Of a stretch of DNA of 35,427 nt, positions 24,522 to 34,186 are shown one piece after another. The stretch is from Phycisphaerales bacterium (lineage in GTDB: Bacteria; Planctomycetota; Phycisphaerae; Tepidisphaerales; Tepidisphaeraceae). A program made the position numbers and the translations under genes. Each line of letters starts with the position of its first letter. Position 1 is the first letter of the stretch. The stretch spans positions 1-35,427 of the forward strand of contig JAQGHM010000334.1 of NCBI GenBank assembly GCA_028291615.1, given 5' to 3'. The notes beneath the pieces were generated by a model. It did no database searches and was not told the origin of the DNA. It saw only the letters and a program-made list of their open reading frames with translations.

Positions 24522-26999
24522 ATGATGATGGGTGCGCTATCTGATCAGGGAACCGACGCCGCGATGATGCGCGGCTACCGGTACAAGCACGGCGACCGGC
24601 CGCTGGACGGTTACACCGTCCAGCGTGCCGCCGGGCGCGGCGCGTTCGGCGAGGTTTACTACGCGATCAGCGACAGCGGCCGCGAAGTGGCGCTCAAGGT
24701 CGTGAATGCCTACGAGCAGGTCGAGCTCCGCGGCATCGGGCAGTGCATGAATCTCAAGAGCCCGCACCTGGTCAGCGTCTTTGACATTCGCAACGGCGAT
24801 CACGGCCAGCCGGTCGTCATCATGGAATTTGTCGCGGGGCCGTCGCTGCGCGAGCTGCTCGACGAATCGCCGTCGGGATTCGGCGCGCAGAAGGCGGCGT
24901 TCTTCCTTCGCGAGATCGGCAAGGGGCTGACCTACCTTCACGATTGCGGCATCGTCCACCGCGACCTCAAGCCGGCGAACATCTTTTACGAGAACGGATA
25001 CGTCAAGATTGGCGACTACGGCCTCAGCAAGGCAATCAGCGCCAGCCACCGCAGCGCGCAGACGGTGACCGTCGGAACGCTCCACTACATGGCGCCAGAG
25101 GTCGGCGCGGGGTGTTACGACCGCAGCGTGGACATTTACGCACTGGGGGCGCTGCTGTACGAGATGCTGACCGGCCAGCCGCCATTCTTCGGCGTCAGTC
25201 CCGCCGAAGTGCTGATGAAGCACCTGAACGCGCCGGTGCGGCTGGAGGGGATCGAAGAGCCGTTTGCGACCGTCCTCCGCCGCGCGCTGGCGAAGGACCC
25301 GGCCCAGCGCTATCAGAGCGTGCAGGAGATGGTGGAGGGCGTCTTCGGCGCCGAGCACATTCGCCAAAGCGTATCTTGCTTCGCGCCGACCAGCCTGACG
25401 ATGGTGGCCGGACGCGTCGCCCATCGCATCGCGGGACTTGGCGCGGGATCGAACGTTGCAGGAGTGCCGCTGTCGTCTCGGGCGTATGACGTAGTTGCCG
25501 AACCGAATTCGGAAGGTCGATCGGGATTGGTTGGGCATGTCGTGCGGCGTTTACGAGTTGCCGGTCAGCGGTTGCGCGTCGCAGTACAAAGATGGGCGGG
25601 GCCGGCACGGGGAGCGGCGGAGCGATTGGAAGCTGCGCAAGCGATGCCGCTCAAGCCGGCCGACGGAAATCCTCCTGTCGCGCCCGGCGGCGATCCGCTA
25701 TTGCCCAGGCATCGCAGGCTGCTCGCGGTGATTGCCGCGGTGGCGGTGGCGATCGCCGCGGGGGTGTTCAGCGACAATAACAATCCGGCGATGTCGATTT
25801 GGTTCGTCATCCTGGGGACGCTGGGCGCGACGCTGGGATTGTGCTGGGCGGCCGCACGCGTGCTGCCGGACCTGAGTGGCGAATCGCGCTTTGTGCGACA
25901 CTTGGCTACCGGTGGGCTGGCGGCGGCGATGGTGTTCGTCATTGCATTCCCCGCGTGGGGGCCTGCCGTTCACAGTCCGGGATGGAGCCGCGCGCAGAGC
26001 GGGCACACGCTGGCGGCGATCTGCGTGTCGCTGTTGCTCATCGACTGGACCAAGCGGATGTCGTCCGGCCGGCGGAGCCGGGTGTTATTGGGAGATTTGG
26101 TTGTTGCGGGGATCGTTGCGGTGGTGTTCGCCGGGATGTTCGATGCGGCGCCGGAGGTCGTGATCGGGGTGCTGTGCGGCACGTGCATGGCGGTTCAAAT
26201 CGCGTCGCCGTGGATACCGCGGATGGGCCGCAGCGCCGCGCCGGCATCGTCGTCGCCCGCTTCGTCACAGTTGTCGTTCGTTCCGCCGGCGCCGGTGCTG
26301 CAAAGCACTCGGGATAATCAATCGACTCACGCGATTTCGGCGGCGCGCTCATCCACTGGAGTTCCAAATGTCTTCCAACTCGCGCGGCACTGCGTGGCCG
26401 CCGGGAGGTTTGTCGTCATGTCGCCGATTCGTCTGATCTTTCATCTGATTACATTCGTGCTGACGGCGGGCGCATTTGTGCTTGCGACGGCGCTGGCGTT
26501 CGACCTCCCCGGCTGGCTCGCGTCGGGCCGGGTCAATCCGAGGATTTCCCACAACATTCACCGGGAAATGGGCACTGAGAACTGGCCGTTCGTCCTTCGC
26601 TCACTCGGGAGCGTCGGACTATTCGTGACCGCCTGCCTCGCGCTGATCTTCGTGATGTGGGTTCGCCGCTCGCGCGGGAACACCCACCTACTGCGGGGCG
26701 TTGTGGGGACGGCGATATTGCTGGCCGCGCCCTTCGTCCTGGCCCATGGGCGGGTCGAGTGGGGTCCAATGTTCGAGCCAATGAGCAACGGTTGGACGGC
26801 GTGGCAGGAGCTGGTGCAAGGGCTGACATCGGGTTCCGCCCTTCGCACCGCGGTGATGTTGATCAGCGCCGTAATGCTGCTCCTCTGGCCCCCTGCTGCC
26901 AAGCCCATCGCGCCGGTGGAGCAGCAGACGCCTGCAACCGACAAGGCGTCATCCATGACGACCGGCGGACGAAAGATTGCGCCGGAGGCGACGGCATGA
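24522..26999 (+). CDS. Ser/Thr protein kinase with about ten C-terminal membrane spans
   Basis: An 825-residue Hanks-type kinase. The catalytic domain (about 28-290) is complete: P-loop GRGAFGEVY (38-46), Lys59 in ALKV, catalytic HRDLKPAN (146-153), DYG in place of DFG (165-167), GTLHYMAPE (185-193) and the later DIYALGALLYEMLTGQPPF. Conservative Tyr for Phe in the DFG motif should not abolish activity. After a linker, about ten hydrophobic spans run to the C-terminus, an unusual size for a bacterial kinase, which commonly has one span followed by a sensor domain. AGGAG lies 6 nt before the first of three consecutive ATG codons. The stop overlaps the next gene as ATGA. It likely phosphorylates proteins of its own row. 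Confidence 0.9.
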   Translation: MMMGALSDQGTDAAMMRGYRYKHGDRPLDGYTVQRAAGRGAFGEVYYAISDSGREVALKVVNAYEQVELRGIGQCMNLKSPHLVSVFDIRNGDHGQPVVIMEFVAGPSLRELLDESPSGFGAQKAAFFLREIGKGLTYLHDCGIVHRDLKPANIFYENGYVKIGDYGLSKAISASHRSAQTVTVGTLHYMAPEVGAGCYDRSVDIYALGALLYEMLTGQPPFFGVSPAEVLMKHLNAPVRLEGIEEPFATVLRRALAKDPAQRYQSVQEMVEGVFGAEHIRQSVSCFAPTSLTMVAGRVAHRIAGLGAGSNVAGVPLSSRAYDVVAEPNSEGRSGLVGHVVRRLRVAGQRLRVAVQRWAGPARGAAERLEAAQAMPLKPADGNPPVAPGGDPLLPRHRRLLAVIAAVAVAIAAGVFSDNNNPAMSIWFVILGTLGATLGLCWAAARVLPDLSGESRFVRHLATGGLAAAMVFVIAFPAWGPAVHSPGWSRAQSGHTLAAICVSLLLIDWTKRMSSGRRSRVLLGDLVVAGIVAVVFAGMFDAAPEVVIGVLCGTCMAVQIASPWIPRMGRSAAPASSSPASSQLSFVPPAPVLQSTRDNQSTHAISAARSSTGVPNVFQLARHCVAAGRFVVMSPIRLIFHLITFVLTAGAFVLATALAFDLPGWLASGRVNPRISHNIHREMGTENWPFVLRSLGSVGLFVTACLALIFVMWVRRSRGNTHLLRGVVGTAILLAAPFVLAHGRVEWGPMFEPMSNGWTAWQELVQGLTSGSALRTAVMLISAVMLLLWPPAAKPIAPVEQQTPATDKASSMTTGGRKIAPEATA

Positions 27000-27661
27000 C
27001 ACAGAGATTGTTCATCTTCGGATCGATGCTTCTCTTCCAGGCTGCGGCGGGCTCGTTCGCATCGGCGGCACAGCCTCAGCCTGTGAACGAGCCGGCGATC
27101 GCGGTGGTCAAGCCATGGGTGGAGGACTTTGCCGCGTTCGCCAGCGCCAGCGGTGCAAAGCAGTGGATCGTCGGCCGTGCAGACGCGCCCTGCCTGTCGG
27201 AAGCGGAATCGTTCGAGGCGGCGTCGCGCGACGCGTGCGCCCAACTGCTGGCCCGGATGCGACAACGATTGGCGCGATCGAACGACGCCCGGAACGAAGA
27301 ATGGTTGCAGCGAAGACTGGCGCAGGAATTGGCCGTCGGCTCCATCGTCACCGACCGGTCCGTCTCACGCATCCGTCGCCCGTATGGCGAGATTTGGTCC
27401 GAGGCGATCCTGGTCGATGCGTCGAGCAACCGCCTGGCGAAGATTGAGCGCGACTACTCGACTTGGCTGAACCAGAGGCAGCAGGCGAAGCGCAGCGCCG
27501 CCGTCTCTATCGCCGGCCTGTCGCTCGTGATCCTGGGCATCTATGCTGGTCTCAACGCCGTAACCAAAGGCTACTTCCGAGGCCGCCTTCGCACCGGCGC
27601 TGCGGTGATGATGATCTTTGGACTGCTCGTCGCCATCTCGTCGATCCGCGCATTGGGATGA
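26996..27661 (+). CDS. Small membrane protein with signal peptide, unknown function
   Basis: A 221-residue protein. It has a hydrophobic signal segment (about 1-24), an extracytoplasmic helix-rich region with two Cys (PCLSEAES and RDACAQLL), a second helical part carrying WLQRRLAQELAVG, and two hydrophobic spans near the C-terminus (about 163-185 and 195-215). GGAGG lies 7 nt before the ATG and the start overlaps the kinase stop (ATGA), which implies coupled translation. A longer frame from 26657 lies inside the kinase gene and is rejected. No family was recognised. Placed between kinase and sigma genes, it could be a sensor or regulator, but that is guesswork. Confidence 0.7.
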   Translation: MTQRLFIFGSMLLFQAAAGSFASAAQPQPVNEPAIAVVKPWVEDFAAFASASGAKQWIVGRADAPCLSEAESFEAASRDACAQLLARMRQRLARSNDARNEEWLQRRLAQELAVGSIVTDRSVSRIRRPYGEIWSEAILVDASSNRLAKIERDYSTWLNQRQQAKRSAAVSIAGLSLVILGIYAGLNAVTKGYFRGRLRTGAAVMMIFGLLVAISSIRALG

Positions 27662-27668
27662 ACGACCC

Positions 27669-28553
27669 ATGAGCCAACTGAGCGAGGCCGACCAATACCT
27701 GCTCGAGCGCATCCGCCGCTCCGATGGCGAGGCGTGGTCGCAATTGGTGACCAAGTTCCAGGGGCGACTGCTGGCGTTCGCGCGCGCCCAGCGCGTCCGC
27801 GACGCCGACGCGGAGGATTTCGTCCAGGACACCTTCTTCCGTTTCCTGCGCGGGCTGGACAGCTACCGTGGCGACGCAAGCCTCGAGACCTACCTCTTCC
27901 TGCTATTGCGCCGGCGAATCATCGATGCCGCGCGCGGGTCCCACGTGCACGCCTGCGCTGCAGCCGAAGGCGGGGACGACGCCTCGGCCGACATGGGTAA
28001 TGTGCGGTTTGACGCCAGCGCCAGTTGGTACGTCCGGCGGGATGAACAACGAACCCGCGAGCGCGCCGCCCTGGCGCAAACCATCATCGCCCTGATCGAA
28101 ACCCTCCGCCAAGAGCTCAACTTTCGGGACCTGCAACTCGTGGAGATGCTCTTTTATGCCCAGATGCGCAACGAGGCGATCGCTACCGTCACCGGCCTGG
28201 ACAACAAGTACATCGGCCTGCTCAAGCACCGCTGGATCAAGCAGCTTCGGGCGCGAATCATCAGCGCGCTGGATTCGCCGGGAGATGCTGGAGATGTCCG
28301 CCAGGATTCGCTGCTCAGCGAGATCTGGGAGCAATACCGCCCCAGTTGCCCCAAACGCACGACGCTGGGCGGCTATCTGCTGGGCACGCTCGATGAGCCG
28401 TGGACACGTTACGTCAAGTTCCACGTCGAGACACTGGGATGTCGCTTCTGCACCGCCAATCTCGATGACCTTCGCCGCGAGACCGCGGCGGCGCACGACG
28501 TGTTCCGCGATCGCGTCCTGCAATCAACGGTCGGGTTTTTCCGCAGCTCGTGA
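27669..28553 (+). CDS. ECF-type sigma factor with C-terminal zinc-ribbon-like extension
   Basis: A 294-residue sigma factor. Region 2 (about 16-92) has DADAEDFVQDTFFRFLRGLD and ETYLFLLLRRRIIDAARG, typical of ECF sigma factors; region 4 (about 140-198) has LVEMLFYAQMRNEAIATVTG with KYIGLLKHRWIKQLR as its recognition helix. An extra C-terminal 95 residues include Cys227, His252, Cys258 and Cys261 (FHVETLGCRFCTANLDD), a layout close to the zinc-binding anti-sigma domain (His-x3-Cys-x2-Cys in the classical form, here with five residues between His and Cys). Such extensions in planctomycete ECF factors are known to me only as a pattern. It begins 7 nt after the upstream stop, so the row is a single unit. 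Its target promoters are unknown. Confidence 0.85.
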   Translation: MSQLSEADQYLLERIRRSDGEAWSQLVTKFQGRLLAFARAQRVRDADAEDFVQDTFFRFLRGLDSYRGDASLETYLFLLLRRRIIDAARGSHVHACAAAEGGDDASADMGNVRFDASASWYVRRDEQRTRERAALAQTIIALIETLRQELNFRDLQLVEMLFYAQMRNEAIATVTGLDNKYIGLLKHRWIKQLRARIISALDSPGDAGDVRQDSLLSEIWEQYRPSCPKRTTLGGYLLGTLDEPWTRYVKFHVETLGCRFCTANLDDLRRETAAAHDVFRDRVLQSTVGFFRSS

Positions 28554-28623
28554 TTGAACCGTCCCGGCCAGATTGGCCGTCGCAATGGCCTGTCGATGAC
28601 ACATTGGCGGATTGGAACGGCTC

Positions 28624-28688
28624 GCCTAAACTGCCTAGATTGCCTAGAAAGTGTAATATATTGTCCAGTGGCCGACATTATTGGACAA
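28624..28688 (+). promoter_or_regulatory. Regulatory region: three 9-bp-spaced repeats, -10-like box and inverted repeat
   Basis: GCCTAAA (28624), GCCTAGA (28633) and GCCTAGA (28642) are spaced exactly 9 bp. They are followed by TAATAT (28654-28659), a good -10 match, and then by TTGTCCA (28661-28667) and TGGACAA (28682-28688), a perfect 7-bp inverted repeat with a 14-nt spacer. The -35 element would be CTGCCT (28631-28636, 17 bp spacing), which matches poorly and lies within the repeats, so an activator may replace it. The row downstream is the small open frame at 28745. Together with it and the terminator at 29013 this accounts for most of the 595 bp between 28554 and 29148. Confidence 0.5.
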
Positions 28689-28744
28689 CGTGGTGCCCCT
28701 GAGCAGAGCGGCCGTCCCGGCACGGAACTTGTAACTCCCCGTGC

Positions 28745-28984
28745 ATGCGCATGCCCTTTCCCCTCGTCCATCTCTTCAACTCCGACGCTCATTCTGCGCC
28801 AGTATCGCGTCCCCTGCAGGCATCTGAAGTGCCTTTGGCGGAGATGGAAGACAGCGTCCCATCGATGAACCTGTGGAGTGGGGCGATGATGCTGCTGGCC
28901 ATTGGTTTTTCGCACCAGCGACTGTCGGCGCATCAGCGCGCCGGCGGCCGAGCCAAGCGGGCCATGCCCCGCAGTGACGCCTAG
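28745..28984 (+). CDS. Possible small protein of 79 residues
   Basis: Open frame with ATG at 28745 and no strong ribosome binding site. It has a hydrophilic first half, a short hydrophobic stretch (NLWSGAMMLLAIGFS, about 43-57), and a basic tail rich in Arg, Lys and His. The segment preceding it contains a candidate promoter with operator-like repeats, and a strong terminator begins 29 bp after the stop, so something is probably transcribed here. I recognise no family. The alternative is that the promoter makes an untranslated RNA and the frame is accidental. Confidence 0.35.
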   Translation: MRMPFPLVHLFNSDAHSAPVSRPLQASEVPLAEMEDSVPSMNLWSGAMMLLAIGFSHQRLSAHQRAGGRAKRAMPRSDA

Positions 28985-29012
28985 AACTCCACTATTTTAC
29001 TTTGTGTACCTT

Positions 29013-29051
29013 CCGCCGACCCGGTAAAACGGGTCGGCGGTTCTCATTTTT
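29013..29051 (+). terminator. Strong rho-independent terminator
   Basis: CCGCCGACCCG, loop GTAAAA, CGGGTCGGCGG: an 11-bp perfect stem, followed by TTCTCATTTTT. It separates the sigma/small-protein segment from the PSCyt1 gene. Confidence 0.8.
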
Positions 29052-29148
29052 GCGACCCCGCGGCGCGGATTGAGAAACGAGAACCCGGGATCAAGGTAAG
29101 AACCCTTGGGGGCGGTTGGACGTTGCACTGTGGGAGCGATTATTGACG

Positions 29149-32100
29149 ATGGGATCCTTGTCTTCTGTGCGATGGACTTTGGCTGCGGTGATCGCGTTTG
29201 TAGCGAGCCTGACTGCGCGCGGGCTTGAGCCGCTGGATTTCAACCACGATGTGCGGCCCATTCTTTCCGATAACTGCTTTAAGTGCCACGGGTTCGACGA
29301 CGCAGCGCGGAAGGGAAAACTGCGGCTCGACCAGCGCCCAACGGCGTTAAAAGGCGGCAAGTCGGGCGATCCGGCGATCGTTCCGGGCAAGCCGGACGAA
29401 AGCGAACTGGTCAAGCGGATCTTCAACAAGGATCCGGACGAGGTGATGCCGCCGAAGTCGGGGAAGGGGCCACTGACGGAGGCGCAAAAGAACACGCTGA
29501 AGCGATGGGTCGCGGAGGGGGCGGAGTACCAGACGCATTGGGCGTTCATTGCGCCCAAGGCATCGGCGCGGCCGGCGGTAAAGCATGCGGAGTGGCCGCG
29601 CAACGAAATCGATTGGTTCGTCCTGGCCAAGCTTGAGCCGCTGGGGCTTGCGCCTTCGAGAGAAGCGAACAAATACACGCTCGTGCGGCGGCTCTACCTG
29701 GACCTGATCGGCCTTCCACCTTCGCCCGAAGAGGCGGATGCGTTTGTGAAGGATGCATCGCCCGACGCGTACAAGAACCTGGTTGAGAAACTGCTCGCCT
29801 CTCCGCAGTACGGCGAGCGCTGGGCGCGGCGGTGGCTGGACCTGGCGCGCTACGCCGACACCAACGGCTTTGAGAAGGACCGCCAGCGCTCGATCTGGCC
29901 TTACCGCGATTGGGTAATCAAGGCCTTCAACAGCGACATGCCCTTCGACCAATTCACGGTCGAGCAGTTGGCCGGTGACATGCTCGCCAACCCGACGACC
30001 GATCAGAAGGTCGCAACCGGTTTTCATCGCAACACGATGCGCAACGAAGAGGGCGGGATCGATCCGCTGGAATATCGCTTTTACTCGGTGGTGGACCGGA
30101 CGGCGGTGACGGGGACGACGTGGCTGGGCATGACGGTCATGTGCGCGCAGTGCCACACGCACAAGTACGACCCGATCACGCACAAGGACTATTACGCGCT
30201 GCTGGCCTTCCTGGACAACTGCGACGAGCCGGAGGCCGACCTGCCGTCGTCGGAAATCACCGCCAAGCGCGCGGAGATCGAAAAGAAGATCGCGGCGCTG
30301 CGGGCGGATCTGGCGAACCAGTGGCCCGCGCCCGGCGAGATGGCATGGCGCACACCCGAAGCCGTCGCAACCGCGGCGGGCGCGAAGCCGGAGAAGCAGG
30401 CGGACGGTTCCTGGAAATTCGCCGGCCCCGCGCCGGACAAAGATACTTATACGTTTACCTTCGATACCGAGGCCGGGGCTGCGGTCGATGCGATCCGCGT
30501 CGAGGCGCTCACGAGCGGCGCCAAAGGCCCGGGGCGGACCGCACACGGAAACTTCGTTCTCAGCAACATCGCGGTCTCAGTAATCCCCAAGGAGTCGGCG
30601 AGCGGCACCGAAATCGTAAAGCTCGCGCGTGCGGAAGCGGACTTTTCACAGGCGGATTTTCCGGTGGAAAACGCCCTGAAGAACCTCCCCAAAGGCGGTT
30701 GGGGAATCTCCCCGCAGGAGAAGAAGAACCACACCGCGACGTTTTATCCGGAGAAACCGGTGGTCCTGCCCAAGGGCGGGAAGTGGACGGTCGTGCTGCA
30801 GCAGCAGTTCGGCGCGAAACACACGATGGGACAAGTTCGCGTGAGCCTGGGGAGCAAGGCAGCGAAGGTAGCGCCCGAAGCAAGCAAGCCGCGCGATGAA
30901 GTGGCGCGGCATTTCGCAGAATGGGAAAAACGCGAGTCGGCTAAGGCGATAAGGTGGACGGTGCTTCGGCCGACCAAGTTCACGAGCAATTCGCCGACCC
31001 TGACCCTGCTCGACGACGACACGGTCCTCGCCAGCGGCGACATCACCAAGAGCGACGTCTATGACCTCACGTATCACACCGACCTGACAGGAATCACAGC
31101 AGTGCGCGTCGAGGCGCTCCCGCACGAGAGCCTGCCCAAGCACGGCCCTGGGATGATCAGCTACGAAGGCCCGTTCGGCGACTTCTCACTGTCGAACATG
31201 ACACTCGCCATAAACGGCCAAGCCGAAAAGTTCACCAGCGCGATTCACAGCTTCGCAGCGGGGAACAACACCGCCGCCAACGCGATCGACGACAACCTGC
31301 AAACCGGCTGGATGATCAACGGCGGCCAGGGCAAAGCGCACCAAGCGGTGTTCGTGCTGGCGACGCCGACCACAGCCCCCGGCGAGCTGAACCTGAAGCT
31401 CTTCTTCGAGCGCTATTTCGCCTGCGCCCTGGGCCACTTCCGAATCTCGGTAACAACCGACCCGCGCGCGGCGCAGACGACCGCGTTGCCGCCGCTTGTC
31501 GAAACCGCGCTCCTGACGCCAGCCGCGCAGCGCTCAGAATCCGAGCGATCGCTCCTCATGCAGCGATTCCTGGAGACCGCGCCGGAACTCGCCGCCGCGC
31601 GCCAGAAGATCGACGCCCTGGAAAAGAGCCTGCCCAATCCGCCAAGCACCCTGGTGATGACTGAGCGCCCAGCCGGGCACGAGCGCATCACCCACATCCA
31701 TCACCGCGGCGAATTCCTCGCGCCAAAGGATCCAGTTCAAGCCGATGTGCCGAGCTTTCTGCGCCCCTTCCCAAAGGACGCGCCGCGCAACCGCCTCACC
31801 TTCGCGCGCTGCCTGGTATCGCGCGACAACCCGCTTACGGCCCGCGTCGCGGTCAACCGCCAGTGGCAGGCCTTCTTCGGCCGCGGCATCGTCAAGACCG
31901 TGCAGGATTTCGGCTATCAGGGCGATCCGCCCACACATCCCGAACTGCTCGACTGGCTCGCCGTCGCCTTCATGGATCGCGGTTGGTCCTTCAAGGAGCT
32001 CGACCGCTTGATCGTCACCAGCGCAACCTATCGCCAGGCCTCGCAGGTCAGCCCCGAGCTAGCCGCCAAGGACCCGGAGAATCTGCTCCTCGCCCGCGGG

Positions 32101-32721
32101 CCGCGCTTCCGCGTCGAGGCGGAGATTCTGCGCGACGCCGCCCTGCTGAATGCCGGCCTGCTCTCAAGCAAAATGTACGGCCCCAGCGTCTTCCCGCCAC
32201 AGCTTCCCAGCATCACCACCGAGGGCACCTACGGCCCACTGACGTGGACCGTCAGCACCGGCGAAGACCGCTACCGCCGCAGTCTTTACACCTTCACCAA
32301 GCGCACCGCCCCCTTTGCCTTGTACAACACGTTCGACGCGCCGACCGGCGAAGCATGCATCGCGCGTCGCGAAGTTTCAGATACGCCGCTTCAGGCCCTG
32401 GCGCTGCTGAATGACCAGATATTCATGGAGGCGGCCCAAGCCCTGGGGAAAACGATCGCAGCCACGCCGGATCTCGCCGCCGTTGACGACGAAGCCCGGG
32501 CAATCAAACTCTTCCGCCGATGTCTCACGCGCCCGCCCGCGCCCGAAGAGCTCACGTCGCTGGTCGATTTCGTTCGCCAGACCCGGCAGCGCTTCGCCGC
32601 CAAAGAACTCGACCCCGCGAAAGTGGCGGGAGCAACTGACGGAAACGTGGTCGAGCGCGCCACATGGACCGCCGCCGCGCGAGCGATTTTGAATCTCGAC
32701 GAGGCCGTTACCAAGGACTGA
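29149..32721 (+). CDS. Planctomycete cytochrome-like protein (PSCyt1-DUF1549-DUF1553)
   Basis: A 1190-residue protein with an N-terminal signal segment (about 8-24). The PSCyt1 domain has CFKCH (43-47), a haem c attachment site, and the later [13 protein letters not shown] and [14 protein letters not shown] stretches. DUF1549 follows ([39 protein letters not shown], and a second Cys-x2-Cys-His, CAQCH, at 332-336). DUF1553 forms the C-terminal third ([39 protein letters not shown]). Between them lie about 400 residues with two beta-rich segments of similar type (LSNIAVSV and [11 protein letters not shown]), possibly tandem jelly-roll modules. ATG 29149 is used; TTG 29143 is the alternative, with GGGAG only 6 nt upstream, while longer frames start inside the spacer. 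The stop overlaps the DUF1501 start. Such pairs are abundant in planctomycetes; their function is not established. Confidence 0.92.
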   Translation: MGSLSSVRWTLAAVIAFVASLTARGLEPLDFNHDVRPILSDNCFKCHGFDDAARKGKLRLDQRPTALKGGKSGDPAIVPGKPDESELVKRIFNKDPDEVMPPKSGKGPLTEAQKNTLKRWVAEGAEYQTHWAFIAPKASARPAVKHAEWPRNEIDWFVLAKLEPLGLAPSREANKYTLVRRLYLDLIGLPPSPEEADAFVKDASPDAYKNLVEKLLASPQYGERWARRWLDLARYADTNGFEKDRQRSIWPYRDWVIKAFNSDMPFDQFTVEQLAGDMLANPTTDQKVATGFHRNTMRNEEGGIDPLEYRFYSVVDRTAVTGTTWLGMTVMCAQCHTHKYDPITHKDYYALLAFLDNCDEPEADLPSSEITAKRAEIEKKIAALRADLANQWPAPGEMAWRTPEAVATAAGAKPEKQADGSWKFAGPAPDKDTYTFTFDTEAGAAVDAIRVEALTSGAKGPGRTAHGNFVLSNIAVSVIPKESASGTEIVKLARAEADFSQADFPVENALKNLPKGGWGISPQEKKNHTATFYPEKPVVLPKGGKWTVVLQQQFGAKHTMGQVRVSLGSKAAKVAPEASKPRDEVARHFAEWEKRESAKAIRWTVLRPTKFTSNSPTLTLLDDDTVLASGDITKSDVYDLTYHTDLTGITAVRVEALPHESLPKHGPGMISYEGPFGDFSLSNMTLAINGQAEKFTSAIHSFAAGNNTAANAIDDNLQTGWMINGGQGKAHQAVFVLATPTTAPGELNLKLFFERYFACALGHFRISVTTDPRAAQTTALPPLVETALLTPAAQRSESERSLLMQRFLETAPELAAARQKIDALEKSLPNPPSTLVMTERPAGHERITHIHHRGEFLAPKDPVQADVPSFLRPFPKDAPRNRLTFARCLVSRDNPLTARVAVNRQWQAFFGRGIVKTVQDFGYQGDPPTHPELLDWLAVAFMDRGWSFKELDRLIVTSATYRQASQVSPELAAKDPENLLLARGPRFRVEAEILRDAALLNAGLLSSKMYGPSVFPPQLPSITTEGTYGPLTWTVSTGEDRYRRSLYTFTKRTAPFALYNTFDAPTGEACIARREVSDTPLQALALLNDQIFMEAAQALGKTIAATPDLAAVDDEARAIKLFRRCLTRPPAPEELTSLVDFVRQTRQRFAAKELDPAKVAGATDGNVVERATWTAAARAILNLDEAVTKD

Positions 32722-34184
32722 TGCTCATGCAGTTTTCACGCAATCAAGTCGCCGGCGCGCTGGGAATCACCCGCCGGCATTTCTTTGGAGAATGCGGCGT
32801 CGGCGTCGGCAAGATCGCCCTTGCCTCCCTCCTAACCCAGGCGTTCGCGGGCAAGAGCTACGGAGCCGCGAGCGCCATGGCAAACGCCGCGATAGCGGTA
32901 AAACCGCCTCACGTCGCGCCCAAGGCCAAGCGCGTCATCCACATGTTCATGGCCGGCGCGCCCAGCCAGCTCGACCTGTTCGATTATAAGCCCGAACTCG
33001 CCAAGCTCCAGGGCAAGCCGCTGCCGCCGTCCGTCATCGCCGGCCAACGCTACGCCTTCATCCGCCCCGACGCCGCCGTGCTTGGCCCGGTCTACAAGTT
33101 CGCCAAGCACGGGCAGAGCGGCGCCGAACTCTCCGAGATGCTGCCGCACCTGGCCAGCGTCGCCGACGACATCTGCATCATCAAGAGCTGCAAGACCGAC
33201 CAGTTCAACCACGCGCCGGCGCAGATATTCTTCAACACCGGTTTCTCCCAACCTGGCCGGCCGAGCATCGGCTCCTGGGCGACCTACGGCCTGGGCAGCG
33301 AGTGCGAAAACCTCCCCGCCTTCATGGTGATGAGCACCGGCTCGGGCATCAGCGGTGGCGCGGCCAACTGGTCCAGCGGCTTCCTGCCCACCACCTACAC
33401 CGGCGTGCGCCTGCGCAACACCGGCGACCCCGTCCTCGACGTCAGCAGCCCCGACGGCATCGACGCCCGCCTCCAGCGCAGCTCCCTCGACCTGATCGGA
33501 AACCTAAACCGCCGCCGCCTCGCCACCGACGGCGATCCCGAGATCGCCACGCGAATCGCCAGCTACGAGATGGCCTATCGCCTGCAAACCTCAGCGCCCG
33601 AGCTGATGGACCTGAGCAGCGAGAGCAAGGCCACGCTCGACCTCTACGGCTGCGACCCCGCCAAGCCCTCCTTCGCCCGCGCCTGCCTGCTCGCTCGGCG
33701 CATGATCGAGCGCGGCGTGCGCTTCGTGAACATCTACCACGAAGGCTGGGACGCCCACTCCGACGTCGCCGGCAACCTGAAGACCAACTGCGGCAAGACC
33801 GACCAGGCATCCGCCGCGCTCGTGAAAGACTTAAAGTCGCGCGGCCTGCTCGACGACACGTTGGTCATCTGGGGCGGCGAGTTCGGCCGCACCCCGATGG
33901 TCGAGAGCAACCCCTCCCTCGGCCGAAGCCTAGGCCGCGACCACCACCCCTCCGCCTTCACCCTCTGGATGGCCGGAGGCGGAATCAAGGCCGGCCTCAC
34001 TTACGGCGCCACCGACGCACTAGGCTTCCACGTCGTCGAAAACGAAGTCCACGTCCACGACCTGCAAGCCACAATCCTGCGCCAACTGGGCCTAGACCAC
34101 GAGCGCCTGACCTTCCGCTACCAGGGCCGGGACTTCCGCCTGACCGACGTGTCGGGCAAAGTGGTCGATGCGATCCTGGGGTGA
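32721..34184 (+). CDS. DUF1501 protein with Tat-type signal
   Basis: A 487-residue protein whose N-terminus carries a twin-arginine motif, [15 protein letters not shown] (Arg18, Arg19), followed by a hydrophobic stretch, so export through the Tat pathway is expected. The body has the DUF1501 pattern: [46 protein letters not shown] and [12 protein letters not shown], which resemble the metal-binding parts of alkaline phosphatase/sulfatase-fold proteins. The ATG at 32721 overlaps the previous stop as TGATG; ATG 32727 has better spacing (9 nt) from AAGGA. DUF1501 genes commonly follow PSCyt1-DUF1549-DUF1553 genes in planctomycetes, and the two products likely act together. The substrate is not known. 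Confidence 0.93.
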   Translation: MLMQFSRNQVAGALGITRRHFFGECGVGVGKIALASLLTQAFAGKSYGAASAMANAAIAVKPPHVAPKAKRVIHMFMAGAPSQLDLFDYKPELAKLQGKPLPPSVIAGQRYAFIRPDAAVLGPVYKFAKHGQSGAELSEMLPHLASVADDICIIKSCKTDQFNHAPAQIFFNTGFSQPGRPSIGSWATYGLGSECENLPAFMVMSTGSGISGGAANWSSGFLPTTYTGVRLRNTGDPVLDVSSPDGIDARLQRSSLDLIGNLNRRRLATDGDPEIATRIASYEMAYRLQTSAPELMDLSSESKATLDLYGCDPAKPSFARACLLARRMIERGVRFVNIYHEGWDAHSDVAGNLKTNCGKTDQASAALVKDLKSRGLLDDTLVIWGGEFGRTPMVESNPSLGRSLGRDHHPSAFTLWMAGGGIKAGLTYGATDALGFHVVENEVHVHDLQATILRQLGLDHERLTFRYQGRDFRLTDVSGKVVDAILG

Positions 34185-34186
34185 GC

